The translations under genes and the position numbers were made by a program. Below the pieces are notes generated by a model. The model was given only the letters and a program-made list of their open reading frames with translations, ran no database searches and had not been told where the DNA came from. A DNA stretch of 64,000 nt, from the NCBI GenBank assembly GCA_947172415.1, contig OX359199.1, forward strand, positions 1,142,001 through 1,206,000, given 5' to 3'. Of the stretch, positions 33,025 through 43,724 are shown in pieces. Origin of the DNA: Chondrosia reniformis. Taxonomy: Eukaryota; Porifera; Demospongiae; Chondrillida; Chondrillidae. Each line of letters starts with the position of its first letter. Position 1 is the first letter of the stretch.

Positions 33025-36000
33025 ATCTTCTTCAATCGATCACAGTAAACTTTAGGACCATACAGACGGTATGCATATGGAATCTCCAAACCAAGTCCAG
33101 TGCCACGATTTACTTTCAATTAGATTACCTGTCACCTATATTGCATAGTGCGTGAGTGTATATGCTGAAGGCATACAACTGCCTATATATATATAGGACA
33201 TAATATATCATATATAATAAAACCCCTGAAAAGTGGACACCCCTATAATAGGGAATGTCCCAAAGTGTCCGGATTATAGGGGTTCCACTGTAGTACATTA
33301 GCAACTCCCGAATAGCGGACAACCTCCGAATTCCGGATAACGGAAAACCTCGTTATATATACGTAGCTGCCATTCACACTCTTTAGTTTATTTATCAACA
33401 CAAGCTAATAATCAGCCTATGGGAGAACCATCTTAACCACCACCATAATGGAATTAAACCACGATTAATCATTCTCATGATCAGATGAAATTTCAGATGA
33501 CATTCGCATTATATACAATTTGAAGTTTGTTGTTCCTGCTCCAGTATAATTATAATATTACATGAATTGCATGTATTAGTCCACAATTAAAAAATAACTT
33601 TAATAATTTATAAATTAAATAAGGATTCAGTACATGTATTCATTTTGCTGATTATATCAATCAAAAGTTTCCCTTAAACTTGTAACAATCATTCCACTTG
33701 CTTTTCAATTTTGTTGAAGTTGTCTATTAGTAATTGTTTGTTGCTTGTCTGGATTGTAGTGTTGTTACACATCTACTGATACCTTATGTAATTAATTATT
33801 AGTGCAATCCACAAATTAAAATAATAGGTTGTTTACATATTCAATAGGTGTTCAGTACATTAATTGGCTGAATATCAATCTGACTCTATTCACCTTAAAT
33901 ACTTACAAAACCACTTATAGAGATTTGCTTTTATCTTACTCCAATATGTATATAGCTTAATCAATTAAGTTTCAAGTATTACTTACGTATATACCAGCAA
34001 ACAATTGATCATCACAAGCGTAGTACGAACAGGAAGCCATACGTTAACATAATTTCTGAAAACAATATAGGGGCTCCTTTGGTGCCCCAAAAATGCCTAA
34101 AAATTCTTATAATTCGATCCAATTGCAACCTCCTTATAATTACATTATTTTTCTCTCAATCAGAGAGTACGACAGAGCATGCACCAGTACTCTAATTATA
34201 AGTAGCCCAGTACACTCTCTAAGTAGGACAGTATGCTCTCTAAGTAGGACAGTATATACACTCTCTAAGTAGGACAGTACTCTCTAATTATAAGTAGGAC
34301 AGTATACTCTCAAAGGATGGCAGTATATACTCTCTAGGTAGGGCAGTAGGGCAGTACGCTCTAAGTAGGGCAGTACTCTCTAAGTAGGGCAGTACTCTCT
34401 AAGTAGGGCAGTATGTACTCTCTAAGTAGGGCAGTACTCTCTAAGTAGGGCAGTATACTCTCTAAGTAGGGCAGTACTCTCTAAGTAGGGCAGTACTCTC
34501 TAAGTATAGGACAGTACTCTCTAAGTAGGGCAGTACTCTCTAAGTAGGGCAGTACTCTCTAAGTTGCATGGGCAGTACTCTCTAAGTAGGGCAGTACTCT
34601 CTAAATAGGGCAGTACTCTCTAAGTATAGGACAGTACTCTCTAAGTATAGGACAGTACTCTCTAAATAGGGCAGTACTCTCTAAGTAGGGCAGTACTCTC
34701 TAAGTATAGGACAGTACTCTCTAAGTAGGGCAGCTGCATGCATCAATTCAACTTTGATCAAAACTAGGAGTCAGATCGAGAGCATTTTGTAACTTGAACT
34801 GCATGTGCATGTAGTCTGGATTGTAGTGTTGTAACACATCTACTGATACCTTATGTAATTAATTATTATACACAAATTAAAATAACAGGTTGTTTGCATA
34901 TTCAATAGGTGTTCAGTACATTAATTTGGTAAATATCAATCAATAGTTTCAATTTAAATATATAACTCTGTCAAATTGAAAGATATGAAGTTTAAACTTG
35001 GTATGAGCATTCACAGGCATGTATGAAACATTAAATATATAATGAGTTTTTGCAAAGTTTGATATCTTGCCAAATTTGCCCTATCTCTCACCATACATTA
35101 ATTTCGTATATCTGATAATTTGCGTAATAGTAAAAATGGCCGACCGTGAGAAGGTAGAACACAAATTAGATTAATTAACTAGAGCGCTTTCAAAGATTTC
35201 TTATACACATGGATATACACTGTGTAGTACTTGATTGTTGGTGAAGTAGTATCTATCGATATATAATATGTGGATGCCGTTAAAGTGAAATTTCGCCAAT
35301 CGACAGCCAACGAAACTCCAAAGAAAAAAAGTTGGGCCATACCGAACGCTACTATCCACGACGCTCAGAGGCCGGAATCGTTGGTAACGTTCAGTTTATC
35401 GAATCTGCCGAAGCAAATTACTGCCGAGTTGAGCTTTGGGTCTCGCTTGCGTGAGAAGAACCAGTTCTTCTCGATATGGCCGACTCATATGAATCCTATA
35501 GATATCATATGCCAATCCCACATGCGTGGAACCCCCCCGAAATCCGGATTATTGGTGAGCACGTCTCTATGGCACCAACCGATTAGGAGACAGCTTCAGA
35601 GTCTAAGCGCTACCAACCACTATGGGAACCGCTACCACCATAGAGATGTGTCCAGGTAGGCCTACTTTATAAGGTTTTGCGCTTCTATTTAAACAACAAA
35701 ATTTCGAAAGAAAACGGTTGTGGTTGGCGCTATTCCATATTAATAGGGAATTTGCGAAAAAAATATCGTCCAAATACATGTGTATTTCAATTAAATTACC
35801 GATCAGGGCATCGTTTCAAGCAATTTTGCAGGTAACTCCGAATTTGTGGTCCATCTCGAAACTGGGGAAAATGGATAAAATCCTGTATGTGTCTTCATAG
35901 GCCGAGGAGAGCAGCTTTTCTGGTCCCATGTAGAAACGATTTTAGCGAGAGGTGTTCCGATATTAATGTTTAATACTATAACCAGCCACACTCAATTTCA

Positions 36001-36813
36001 AGTGCAGTAAAACGATAATGGCTGCATACTTCTATATAGATATCTTCTGATAGCTGTGTTTAGACTGTCTGTGTGTTTCTAGTTGCCCCATGCATGTGAA
36101 AACATTCTTAATTTGAGGCGTTCCGATAATTCGCATAATATTATCGCACAATCTAAATACTAAACTGTGTATTGTACTAGTTTGCTATAACTCTATCAAA
36201 TGAAACGATATGAAGCTTAAACTTGGTATAGGCACTTCAAAGACATATACGAAACATTTCCAATGAGTTTTCAAAATTTTTATAAATCGTTACATTTGCA
36301 ATTGCCCTATCTCACTATACATTAGTTTCACAGTATTTTGTACATTTGGTACATGGTGCTGTATTATTATACTAGTAACCATTACAAATCCACTTATAGA
36401 GAGATTTGCTGTTAATTATTGTTGAAGTTTGAATATATATTATTCAGTATATATGCCGTGCAAATTTAAAAATCTAATATGTATATAATTATGTAGCTAA
36501 TCAATCAAGTTTAAAGTATTATATACCAACAAACACTTGACTTTGAAACTGATTAAGATCATCACAAGCGCTTAAGCTTAAGCATAGTATCATACTATGC
36601 TTACGCAATGAAATTCACGCCCAGAATCCATTTCTATCCTACTTTTGTTCAATATTTATGGTGTCATTAGAAAGAAACTACCGCTAATAAGTGATCTGTT
36701 AACATTAATTACACTAATATTTCATGGTGAATCTAGAAGAAGCATTTTTTGTTTTCAACCATTAGCTATATAGAAACACTATAATCATAAAATTAGAAGA
36801 TTATCGATTATTT
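33025..36813 (+). repeat. Large tandem unit, copy 2
   Basis: Repeats copy 1 in the same orientation, preceded by a pogo-like end (CAGTGTAACCCCTTATACGG, 33004-33024). It keeps an extra 1.2 kb (35330-36533) that copy 1 lacks. That part holds an open frame of 129 codons (35270-35659) with no recognisable domain, less AT-rich than its surroundings. Beyond 36533 it rejoins copy 1 sequence (ACTTGACTTTGAAACTGAT). Confidence 0.9.
34160..34735. repeat. 19-bp satellite array in copy 2
   Basis: Same unit as 31360-31836 (CTCTCTAAGTAGGGCAGTA), about 28 copies. It includes a variant (TAAGTATAGGACAG) that has spread to several positions here but is rare in copy 1, so the arrays have evolved separately. Confidence 0.95.
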
Positions 36814-37110
36814 ATTAGAAGTTGCAGCTGTAGTTTCTTCATTAAATATAGCTCACGGCTGAAACAAAAATGCTTCTTCTAGAGTCACCATGATATTAGG
36901 CCTAACTGCAAACTTTCTTAAGCATATAATTGTAAAACCTTCTAACATTAGCGTGTACATTTCTGACTGCATGTGATTCTCTAAAGGAATTTTACTTTTT
37001 TACTCAATATTTATGGCGGAATTAGGAAGAAACTACCTACGGCTTCTAATAAGTGATCTATTAACATTAATAACCTAGGATAGAAATGGATTGCTGGGTG
37101 TGAAGTTTGC
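36600..37110. mobile_element. Fold-back element upstream of Rh gene 2
   Basis: Outer arms: CCCAGAATCCATTTCTATCC at the left and GGATAGAAATGGATTGCTGG at the right. Inner arms: TGGTGAATCTAGAAGAAGCA (36732) and TGCTTCTTCTAGAGTCACCA (36862). Between them a direct repeat of AATATTTATGG and GAAACTACC..CTAATAAGTGATCT occurs at 36650 and 37005. It lies within 260 bp of the Rh gene 2 start and probably supplies part of its upstream sequence. Confidence 0.65.
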
Positions 37111-37366
37111 TGCCTATATAAACCGTGCATATAAGGAATTTCTAAGTCTGCTAATAGAATTATATATAATGACATTCATGGGTCACAACATACCACACCC
37201 ACCCGAATTCGAGATAATCGAGCAAGTAGGTATGCGAACGAAGTCCACGCCCATTTCCTCTTTTACGGAGAAGAAGAAACTACTCGCTTTTGATAAGCTA
37301 AATTTTGCCTATTTTACTGAAAGTCATTTTCTTACCTTTAACAGCTGATTGCTACGTAAGATAGAA

Positions 37367-40300
37367 ATGGTCAAATCAACTAAAATAAGAGGGTTTGTCT
37401 TCCCTATAATGCTGGTTGCATTTGAAATCATCTTTGTTATTCTGTTTGGCATCTTTGGAGAGTACGATGAAAATGGAAATCCTGACCATAGAATTAGCCT
37501 CAATGCCAGTGAAGAGAATATCAGACAACTCTACCCAAGTAAGCACTACAAGTGTTTAGTGAAACCATTGAAGAGCATCTTTTACGTACATATATGTAAT
37601 CGTTTTCTGAGATGAATTCTGTAACTACCAAATTATCCTGATAAGCTAGAAATCTTTAAGATAATACACAAGACTATACAGAGAGGTTGATATAGTAACT
37701 TGTATAATATATACACAAGACTATACAGTGAGGTTGATATGGTAACTTGTATAATATATACACAAGACTATACAGTGAGGTTGATATGGTAACCTGTATA
37801 TTATACCTTGCAGTGTTTCAAGATGTTCATGTGATGATATTTGTTGGATTTGGCTTCCTAATGACTTACCTGAGGCGTCATAGTTTTGGAAGTGTCGGCT
37901 TCAACCTGATGATTGCTGCATTTGTTATTCAATGGGCCACACTCACTTCTGGTGTATTTAACTTCATTGGTAAAGCTCAGATGGGACTACCATATAAAAT
38001 TAATGTTAACTTAGCAAGGTAAGTAGACGTCGAGCATTAAATGTATTAATTAACCTGTTATCCTAAAGCAAAATATAACTGCGTTCTCTACTTGCAGTCT
38101 GTTATATAGAAATTCACTATATACTATATTCTATATACTATATACCTCCACCAGAGCCTCCCTACTAATTAATATCATTCACAAGTCATGACACAATAGA
38201 CAACCATATATAAGGATTGCATAACTAACTATGTGAAATGGATAAGCCTACATGCTATGCCTACTCTGTAATAAATTAAAAAGCCTGTAGGGAACAAACC
38301 TAGTCAGAGCTTGGGATGAGGATACAGGAGTCTTCTCTTTCTTCTTTTGTTCCAAGCGCACCTTCATCATGCAGTGACCCTGGGAGTCTTTCTTTTTCTT
38401 GAATCCTTGACATATTTGTATATCTCAGTATTTTCTGTCTGTTCTCTTTGCTAGCTTGATTGATGCAGACTTTGCGGCTGCAACTGTGCTGATCACGTTT
38501 GGAGCTGTGTTGGGTCGTATCAGTCCTGCTCAGCTATTAGTTATTGCCGTTGTTGAGTGTTTGTGCTACAGTGGAAACACTGCCCTTAATGCATACGTCC
38601 TAAGTGCTGCTGATGTGGGCGGGTCAATGGTCATACACACCTTTGGAGCCTATTTTGGTCTGGCTGCATCCTTTGTACTTTATAGGAAGACTGCTCGTGA
38701 TCATCCACGCAGCTCCAGTGCCTACCACTCAGACCTCTTTGCTATGATTGGTGAGTCAAAATGAAAATGCAGAAAGTCAATCATCTCCCACACACAGACT
38801 AGACAATTAAACTAACAATGGCAGTGTTTCAATGAGTAAGATGTTCAATATCATGAATCCAGTTGATTTTTTGTTGATTGAAAATAATTACTGTATATAT
38901 ATTAATAACATTCCACATTATTTAAACGCATACTCACGTATGCTAACTATATTACGAATGTCAATAGAATGCACACCAATGTGGTTACCGAGACATGACA
39001 TTTTACTTTCTGTACTTGCAGGATCTCTATTTCTGTGGCTCTTCTGGCCCAGTTTTAATGCAGCCCTGGCAGAGGACAGTGCTCGCTACAGAGCTGTGGT
39101 CAACACCTATTTCTCCCTGGCGGGCAGTGTTGTTGCAACATATTTTACCTCATCATTGGTCAACAAGGGACGAAAGCTGGATATGGTATGTATCGATCGC
39201 AAGTTTGTTTATTTTACATTGTAAAATGCTAACAATCTCTATGCTGCATGCATACATGTATAGTTAATAATGATATTGTTGTGATAATGATGCCATAGTG
39301 TATTTTATAAATGTTAAAGCATTAGAGTTGGGTTGTCTTGTATGCCTGTTTACTCTGTTAGTTCACAGCCTCTAAAAAAGCTAATTTGTAGTATTTAAAG
39401 CAGTGTTTGATTGGTTTATAAGTGATATGTTCAAATATATTTAATTCCCACTTCCAGTCTCATATTCAGAATGCCACTCTTGCTGGAGGAGTAGCAGTTG
39501 GTTCTGTAGCTGATATGGTTATTCAGCCTTGGGGAGCCATTTTGATTGGAGTTGGGTCCGGAATAATCAGTGTTCTTGGATACAAATTTCTTACTGTAAG
39601 CTGGTCCAGGACTAGTAATCTCAATAGAGTGATGTTTATGTTTGTACTAATTATTTGCTAGCTGTATATGTTCTTAATTTTATAATTCTTACATAATATC
39701 TGTGTATATGCATGTACATGTTAATTTTGTGACTTAGCCTTTCATGGAGCGTTGGCTGCGTATTCAAGATACTTGTGGCGTACACAATCTTCATGGTCTT
39801 CCAGGCATCTATTCTGCCATTGCTTCAGTGTTGGTAGCTGCAACGGCCTCTATTCATAATTATGGTAATGCACTGGGGTAAGTAAGCATTGAACAGGAAC
39901 AAGATCAATCCATATCCCCTGCCCATCCAAGGCTCTATAGGCTTAACCTAGCTACATCATCAGCCTATAGGAATATTGTTTTACCTGCATCATCAGCCTA
40001 TAGGAATATTGTTTTACCAGCATCATCAGCCTATAGGAATATTGTTTTACCTGCATCATCAGCCTATAGGAATATTGTTTTTATGTATGATTTCTTAGCC
40101 ACACGTGCATGTTAACTATACCTATAGGGAAATGGTGTCCAAACAGTGGAAAATGTGTTATTATATATGTATATACAAACTTGTCTCGTTTATGTAGATT
40201 GTCTAAAGTGTTTGGTGGAAGGTATGACACTAATATGATTGAAGTGAGAACAGCTGGAACACAGGCTGGCTTTCAACTGGCACTGTTGATTTCTACTCTA

Positions 40301-41238
40301 GTGTTTGCAATTGGAGGTGGACTAATAGCAGGTTAGAATGTGAAATTAGTGCTCACAAGTTTGGCACTAGTAGTGGTGTATAGTATATATATATGTACTC
40401 ACAAGAATGTGTGTAGTATATGATCCACTAATTATTTTATTCTGTATAATATATTATACTATATACGTATATAGGACTATTTGCTCGTTTTATAACTGGA
40501 ATATGTACTGTAAAGGAGGAGGAGTTCTTTGATGATCAACCATTTTGGGATGTAAGCCATTATGTAGACTATACAGGTGTATCTCTCTAAAAGTGTATTT
40601 AACATTTTTATTCACAAAGAGTCTATCTTTAAAGACTTCCTTTGTATGAAGAATTCTCTTTAATACATACAGTTTGTATATTTATGTACTTTCTTTTGTA
40701 TGGTTCATCTTTCGATAATTTTGAGCGTCTTTAGAACCATCCAAAAGATAAGTTTGATGCAGTTAGAAGAAATCCTTATTCTACTTATGTACTGATCACA
40801 TATTGATCAATACTGGTTTGAGGTCTATAATAGTGCACCGTAATGAGGATGTGTTCAGCTGGTTTTTAGGTATCCACTATATAACTGCCTGTATGTACTT
40901 CTCTTTTATTGAATGTACATCGTATGTACATATCTTTTTATTTTGTGTACATATACGTATGTGTATGTAGTCTCTTTTTATTGTACATATATACGTATGC
41001 CTCTGTTTAGTGTACGTACGTATGTCTCTTTTTAGAGTATCTTTATACCTACATACGTACGTACATCTCTTTTTAATGTATGTACGTCTCCTTTTAGCTT
41101 CCAGAGGATGCTGACTCATATTTGCCAGATGAGGAAAGGAGTTCACCAGTAGCTCCTTCAGGTGGTGTAAGGATAGAAAAATTTGAAGTTCAGACAATGG
41201 ACGCTGAACCTTATCAGAGACATCCCTCTAAAGTTTAG
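37367..41238 (+). CDS. Rh-type ammonia channel, gene 2, nine exons
   Basis: Exons 37367-37538, 37814-38018, 38455-38750, 39022-39185, 39458-39595, 39738-39877, 40198-40331, 40475-40551 and 41098-41238 give 488 residues. Exon borders and phases equal those of gene 1. The ATG at 37367 is used; the frame opens 18 bases earlier without an ATG. Both pore His ([17 protein letters not shown]), the gate Phe residues and the NAS glycosylation site are kept. The N-terminal 27 residues and exons 6 (end) to 9 differ clearly from gene 1, while the middle is nearly identical even in some introns. The cytosolic tail ([17 protein letters not shown]) is unlike gene 1, so trafficking or partners may differ. 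Function as for gene 1: ammonia/CO2 conductance. Confidence 0.95.
37665..37803. repeat. 47-bp minisatellite in intron 1 of Rh gene 2
   Basis: Three copies of the same unit as at 21283-21975, also ending just before the exon 2 acceptor. The array is much shorter than in gene 1. Confidence 0.95.
38244..38400 (+). mobile_element. Dispersed repeat family B, copy 4
   Basis: Has CCTACATGCTATGCCTACTC, GCCTGTAGGGAAC, AGAGCTTGGGATGAGGATAC and AGGAGTCTTCTCTT, then GTGACCCTGGGAGTCTTTC. It lies in intron 2 of Rh gene 2; gene 1 has its copy in intron 6, so the insertions are independent. Confidence 0.8.
39940..40085. repeat. 33-bp tandem repeat in intron 6 of Rh gene 2
   Basis: Four near-perfect copies of CATCATCAGCCTATAGGAAT plus ATTGTTTTACC, with the first copy partial. 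Confidence 0.95.
40700..40790. mobile_element. Family A element, right-end fragment
   Basis: Contains GATGCAGTTAGAAGAAATCC followed by TTATTCTA, the family-A terminus, preceded by CATCCAAAAGATAAG. In intron 8 of Rh gene 2. Confidence 0.7.
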
Positions 41239-41866
41239 CTTGCAAGGAAACATTTCTAATATGGTTTAATAAATGAGACTATATAGCTAACAATTATACA
41301 GTTTAGGTGTATATATACTCTATTAATACTCTATGCTAGAACCATACACATACAATACGTATTTAGGAATTATTGTAGTAAATAGTATACCTATAATAGA
41401 ATGTTTATTTGTCCAAGGAAACAAAAGTGTCTGTTTTTGAAATAGTTGAAGCTTCATCCTTTAAAGATAAAGGCGCACATTGCTACTGTAATGCTTTGAC
41501 ACTAAACAAAGGTATTCAATAACATCTGCTACGTATGTACGTATATACATTGATTACAAACTAAACAGCAGATAACTCAAGGCTGGCCAAAGTTATGAAA
41601 GTGAAGTATAATTACAGGTAGAGATACAGTATATACTGTATATAAAAATAACCCTGCAGCGAGAATTCAAAGAACTAATATTTCTATATACATGTACAAT
41701 TAAATTTATACATAAATGCAAGTTACGTCAACCAATGTTGCAGTTTCTGTAGCAATACGTTCCATGGAGAAGCTTGGTCGTCCTTCTTATGAGTGACACT
41801 GCTACTGTCACCTTCCCCACTACTTGCATGTGAGGAGGATTTGGTGCTGACATCTGAGAAAAGCCT
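41239..41866. other. 3' flanks of convergent Rh gene 2 and DNAJC28
   Basis: No gene recognised. A poly(A)-type AATAAA occurs at 41268 for the Rh transcript (within TTTAATAAATGAG). The right part is probably the DNAJC28 3' UTR. Confidence 0.5.
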
Positions 41867-43097
41867 TCAATTACTTTGCTTAATTTTTTCAAAGGTTTTA
41901 ATAAGATCAAAAGAGTTCTTCTGCTGTCTTAAGCTTGGCACTTGAATGTTATACTTAGTAATCAGCTTATTAATGTTGTCAGCTTTCTCTCTCCACTCAC
42001 CCGGCACAGTTTGAAGACTCACATTTCTGCTACTAACTGAACCTACATTTCCCAACTCAGATACATGTTTAGATATTTCTTCCTTTAGGTTATTGATCAG
42101 TTGAGTAATCTCTCTGTCAAGTTGCAACCAATCAGGAACATATCCAGAATTAGCCAGAACTTTATTCAGTCTATGAGTGACAGTGTCTGTATGATGGTTG
42201 ACCTCACTGAGGTGATCTAGGGGCTTGCCCATTCCCTTCAGGTTGTCAAACTCACCTCTTCCCATAGCCTCTCTGATCATCTCGTCTGCAATGCCCTCCA
42301 AAGTACCACGTGACCTCTTGTGTCTACGATCCCACGGTCTCTTCTTCATTCTTTCAAGGTCACGTAGGTCAACAGCAACTTCCTTTTCATTAGCCAGAAC
42401 TTGGTTGTACTTTCTCTGAAACACATTCTCCAAAGCCTTGTCTAGTCTCTTTTGTCTGAATGCCTTTTCTCTCTCGGCTGGGTTTCCTGTACCTACTCCT
42501 TCAAAGGAGAGGTAATGTCTGTGTTGCATGAGATGGAACTCCTCAAATCCTAAACTCTTATCCAAATCATCCAGTTCACTGTCACTGCCTGAATGGTCCA
42601 ACTCATCTCTCACAAGTAGAGACTGTCTTACCGCAGCAGTCATGCAAATCTTGTAGGCTTTGCGAATCTGAGAAAGACGAAAGTGTCAAAAGCATGTCAA
42701 CCATTTTAGTGAATAACTTAGTTCTCAATCATAAAGTAAAAGACTTATTTACAAATTAGTACATACTTACTTATTACTTACATCATATTAATTAGTCACT
42801 GTCAACTTGACTCACTTCCACAAACCTTTCTCCACTTCCATGTCCTGACTGAGAATCCGGATGAAATTTACGCGCCAACTTCAAGTAAGACGCCTTTATT
42901 GCTTCCTTGTTTCTAGATTGAACAGAATCAACTCCTAAAATGTCAAGTGCCTTAGCGTATTCCAAATCTTTCTCTGAAATGCTGCTGAACTCGCAACAGT
43001 TTATGAATCTTTTAGGACGGCGGAGATACATTGTATGCTTATAGAGACGTACTATAGAAGAAGCAAACTGCCTCGATAAACAAAATACCGCAGCCAT
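41867..43097 (-). CDS. DNAJC28: DnaJ homologue subfamily C member 28 (J domain plus DUF1992)
   Basis: Exon 1 is 43097-42816 (donor GAA|gtgagt) and exon 2 is 42667-41867 (acceptor ctcag|ATT). Together they encode 360 residues (human about 388). A basic/Ser leader (MAAVFCLSRQFASSIVRLYK) suggests mitochondrial import. A J domain follows at about residues 48-105, with helix II AIKASYLKLARKFHPDS holding the HPD motif and the last helix (VEIRKAYKI) crossing the splice site. The conserved DUF1992 module begins at AEREKAFRQKRLDKALENVF and includes WDRRHKRSRGTLEGIADEMI, GEFDNLKGMGKPL and PDWLQLDREI. Human DNAJC28 has been linked to Golgi/COG or mitochondrial roles, not settled. It is divergent from the ankyrin-Death gene across about 0.15-0.6 kb. 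A broken partial copy is at 52432-52982. Confidence 0.93.
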
Positions 43098-43724
43098 GAT
43101 ACAAGTTGCGCAATCCTACATGACTCCGCCCACTGTCTACAAACCTAATATGGGCATGGGCGGTAGGCGTAACCTTTATTCCGCTCTGACTAAGAGAAAG
43201 AGAAAGAAGTATATATACTCTTCAGTTGTATCGTAGCGTAGATATATTATAGAGGCAGACTGAGTGTTCTTGATAGCCGCGTACCGGGAAAGAGAGACAA
43301 AGATGTCTAAAGTTTACCGAATGACTTATCACAATAACAAGGAATAAGATCACAATCAATTGGATCTAGATCGAGTAAGGCAGTAGGTGAGAATGATGTT
43401 ATCTCTTTAGTCTCTTATAGTACACCTTCTGTCTACACTTGTGTATAGTAGGACCTACTTATGTATATAATGGAGAGCTGTATCTATAAGAACTAATAAC
43501 TGAGATTTCCACTATAATTGACAAGAGGTACAATTACATGCTGCGTTAGTTAAATGATAGAGATTGTTCCGTAACTGAAGGAACTGATTTCTTGAAATGG
43601 TTTTATATGACTAATCATTATTGTTAATGAGCTATAATATTATATCGATGATTTGAATATTCATCTGCTACTGTTACTGTAAATACTTTCTTTTACTTCC
43701 CTTCTTGCTATAGACCAACGGAGT
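43098..43724. promoter_or_regulatory. Divergent promoter and 5' UTR with probable intron of ankyrin-Death gene
   Basis: About 0.6 kb separates the DNAJC28 ATG and the ankyrin-Death ATG. A probable non-coding first exon ends at GGCAGTAG|gtgagaa (about 43387) and rejoins at cttgctatag|ACCAACGG (43712), just before the ATG at 43725. The same arrangement is kept in the second unit (52983-53609), so both copies retain promoter sequence. Confidence 0.6.

Noticed and set aside
31360-34735. CRISPR-like appearance of the 19-bp arrays
   Set aside because: Units are directly adjacent without unique spacers and the host is a eukaryote, so they are satellites.
35270-35659. 129-codon frame in the extra part of the large tandem unit
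   Set aside because: No recognisable domain, begins inside sequence shared with a copy that lacks the rest, and sits in repeat DNA. Kept only as part of the repeat.
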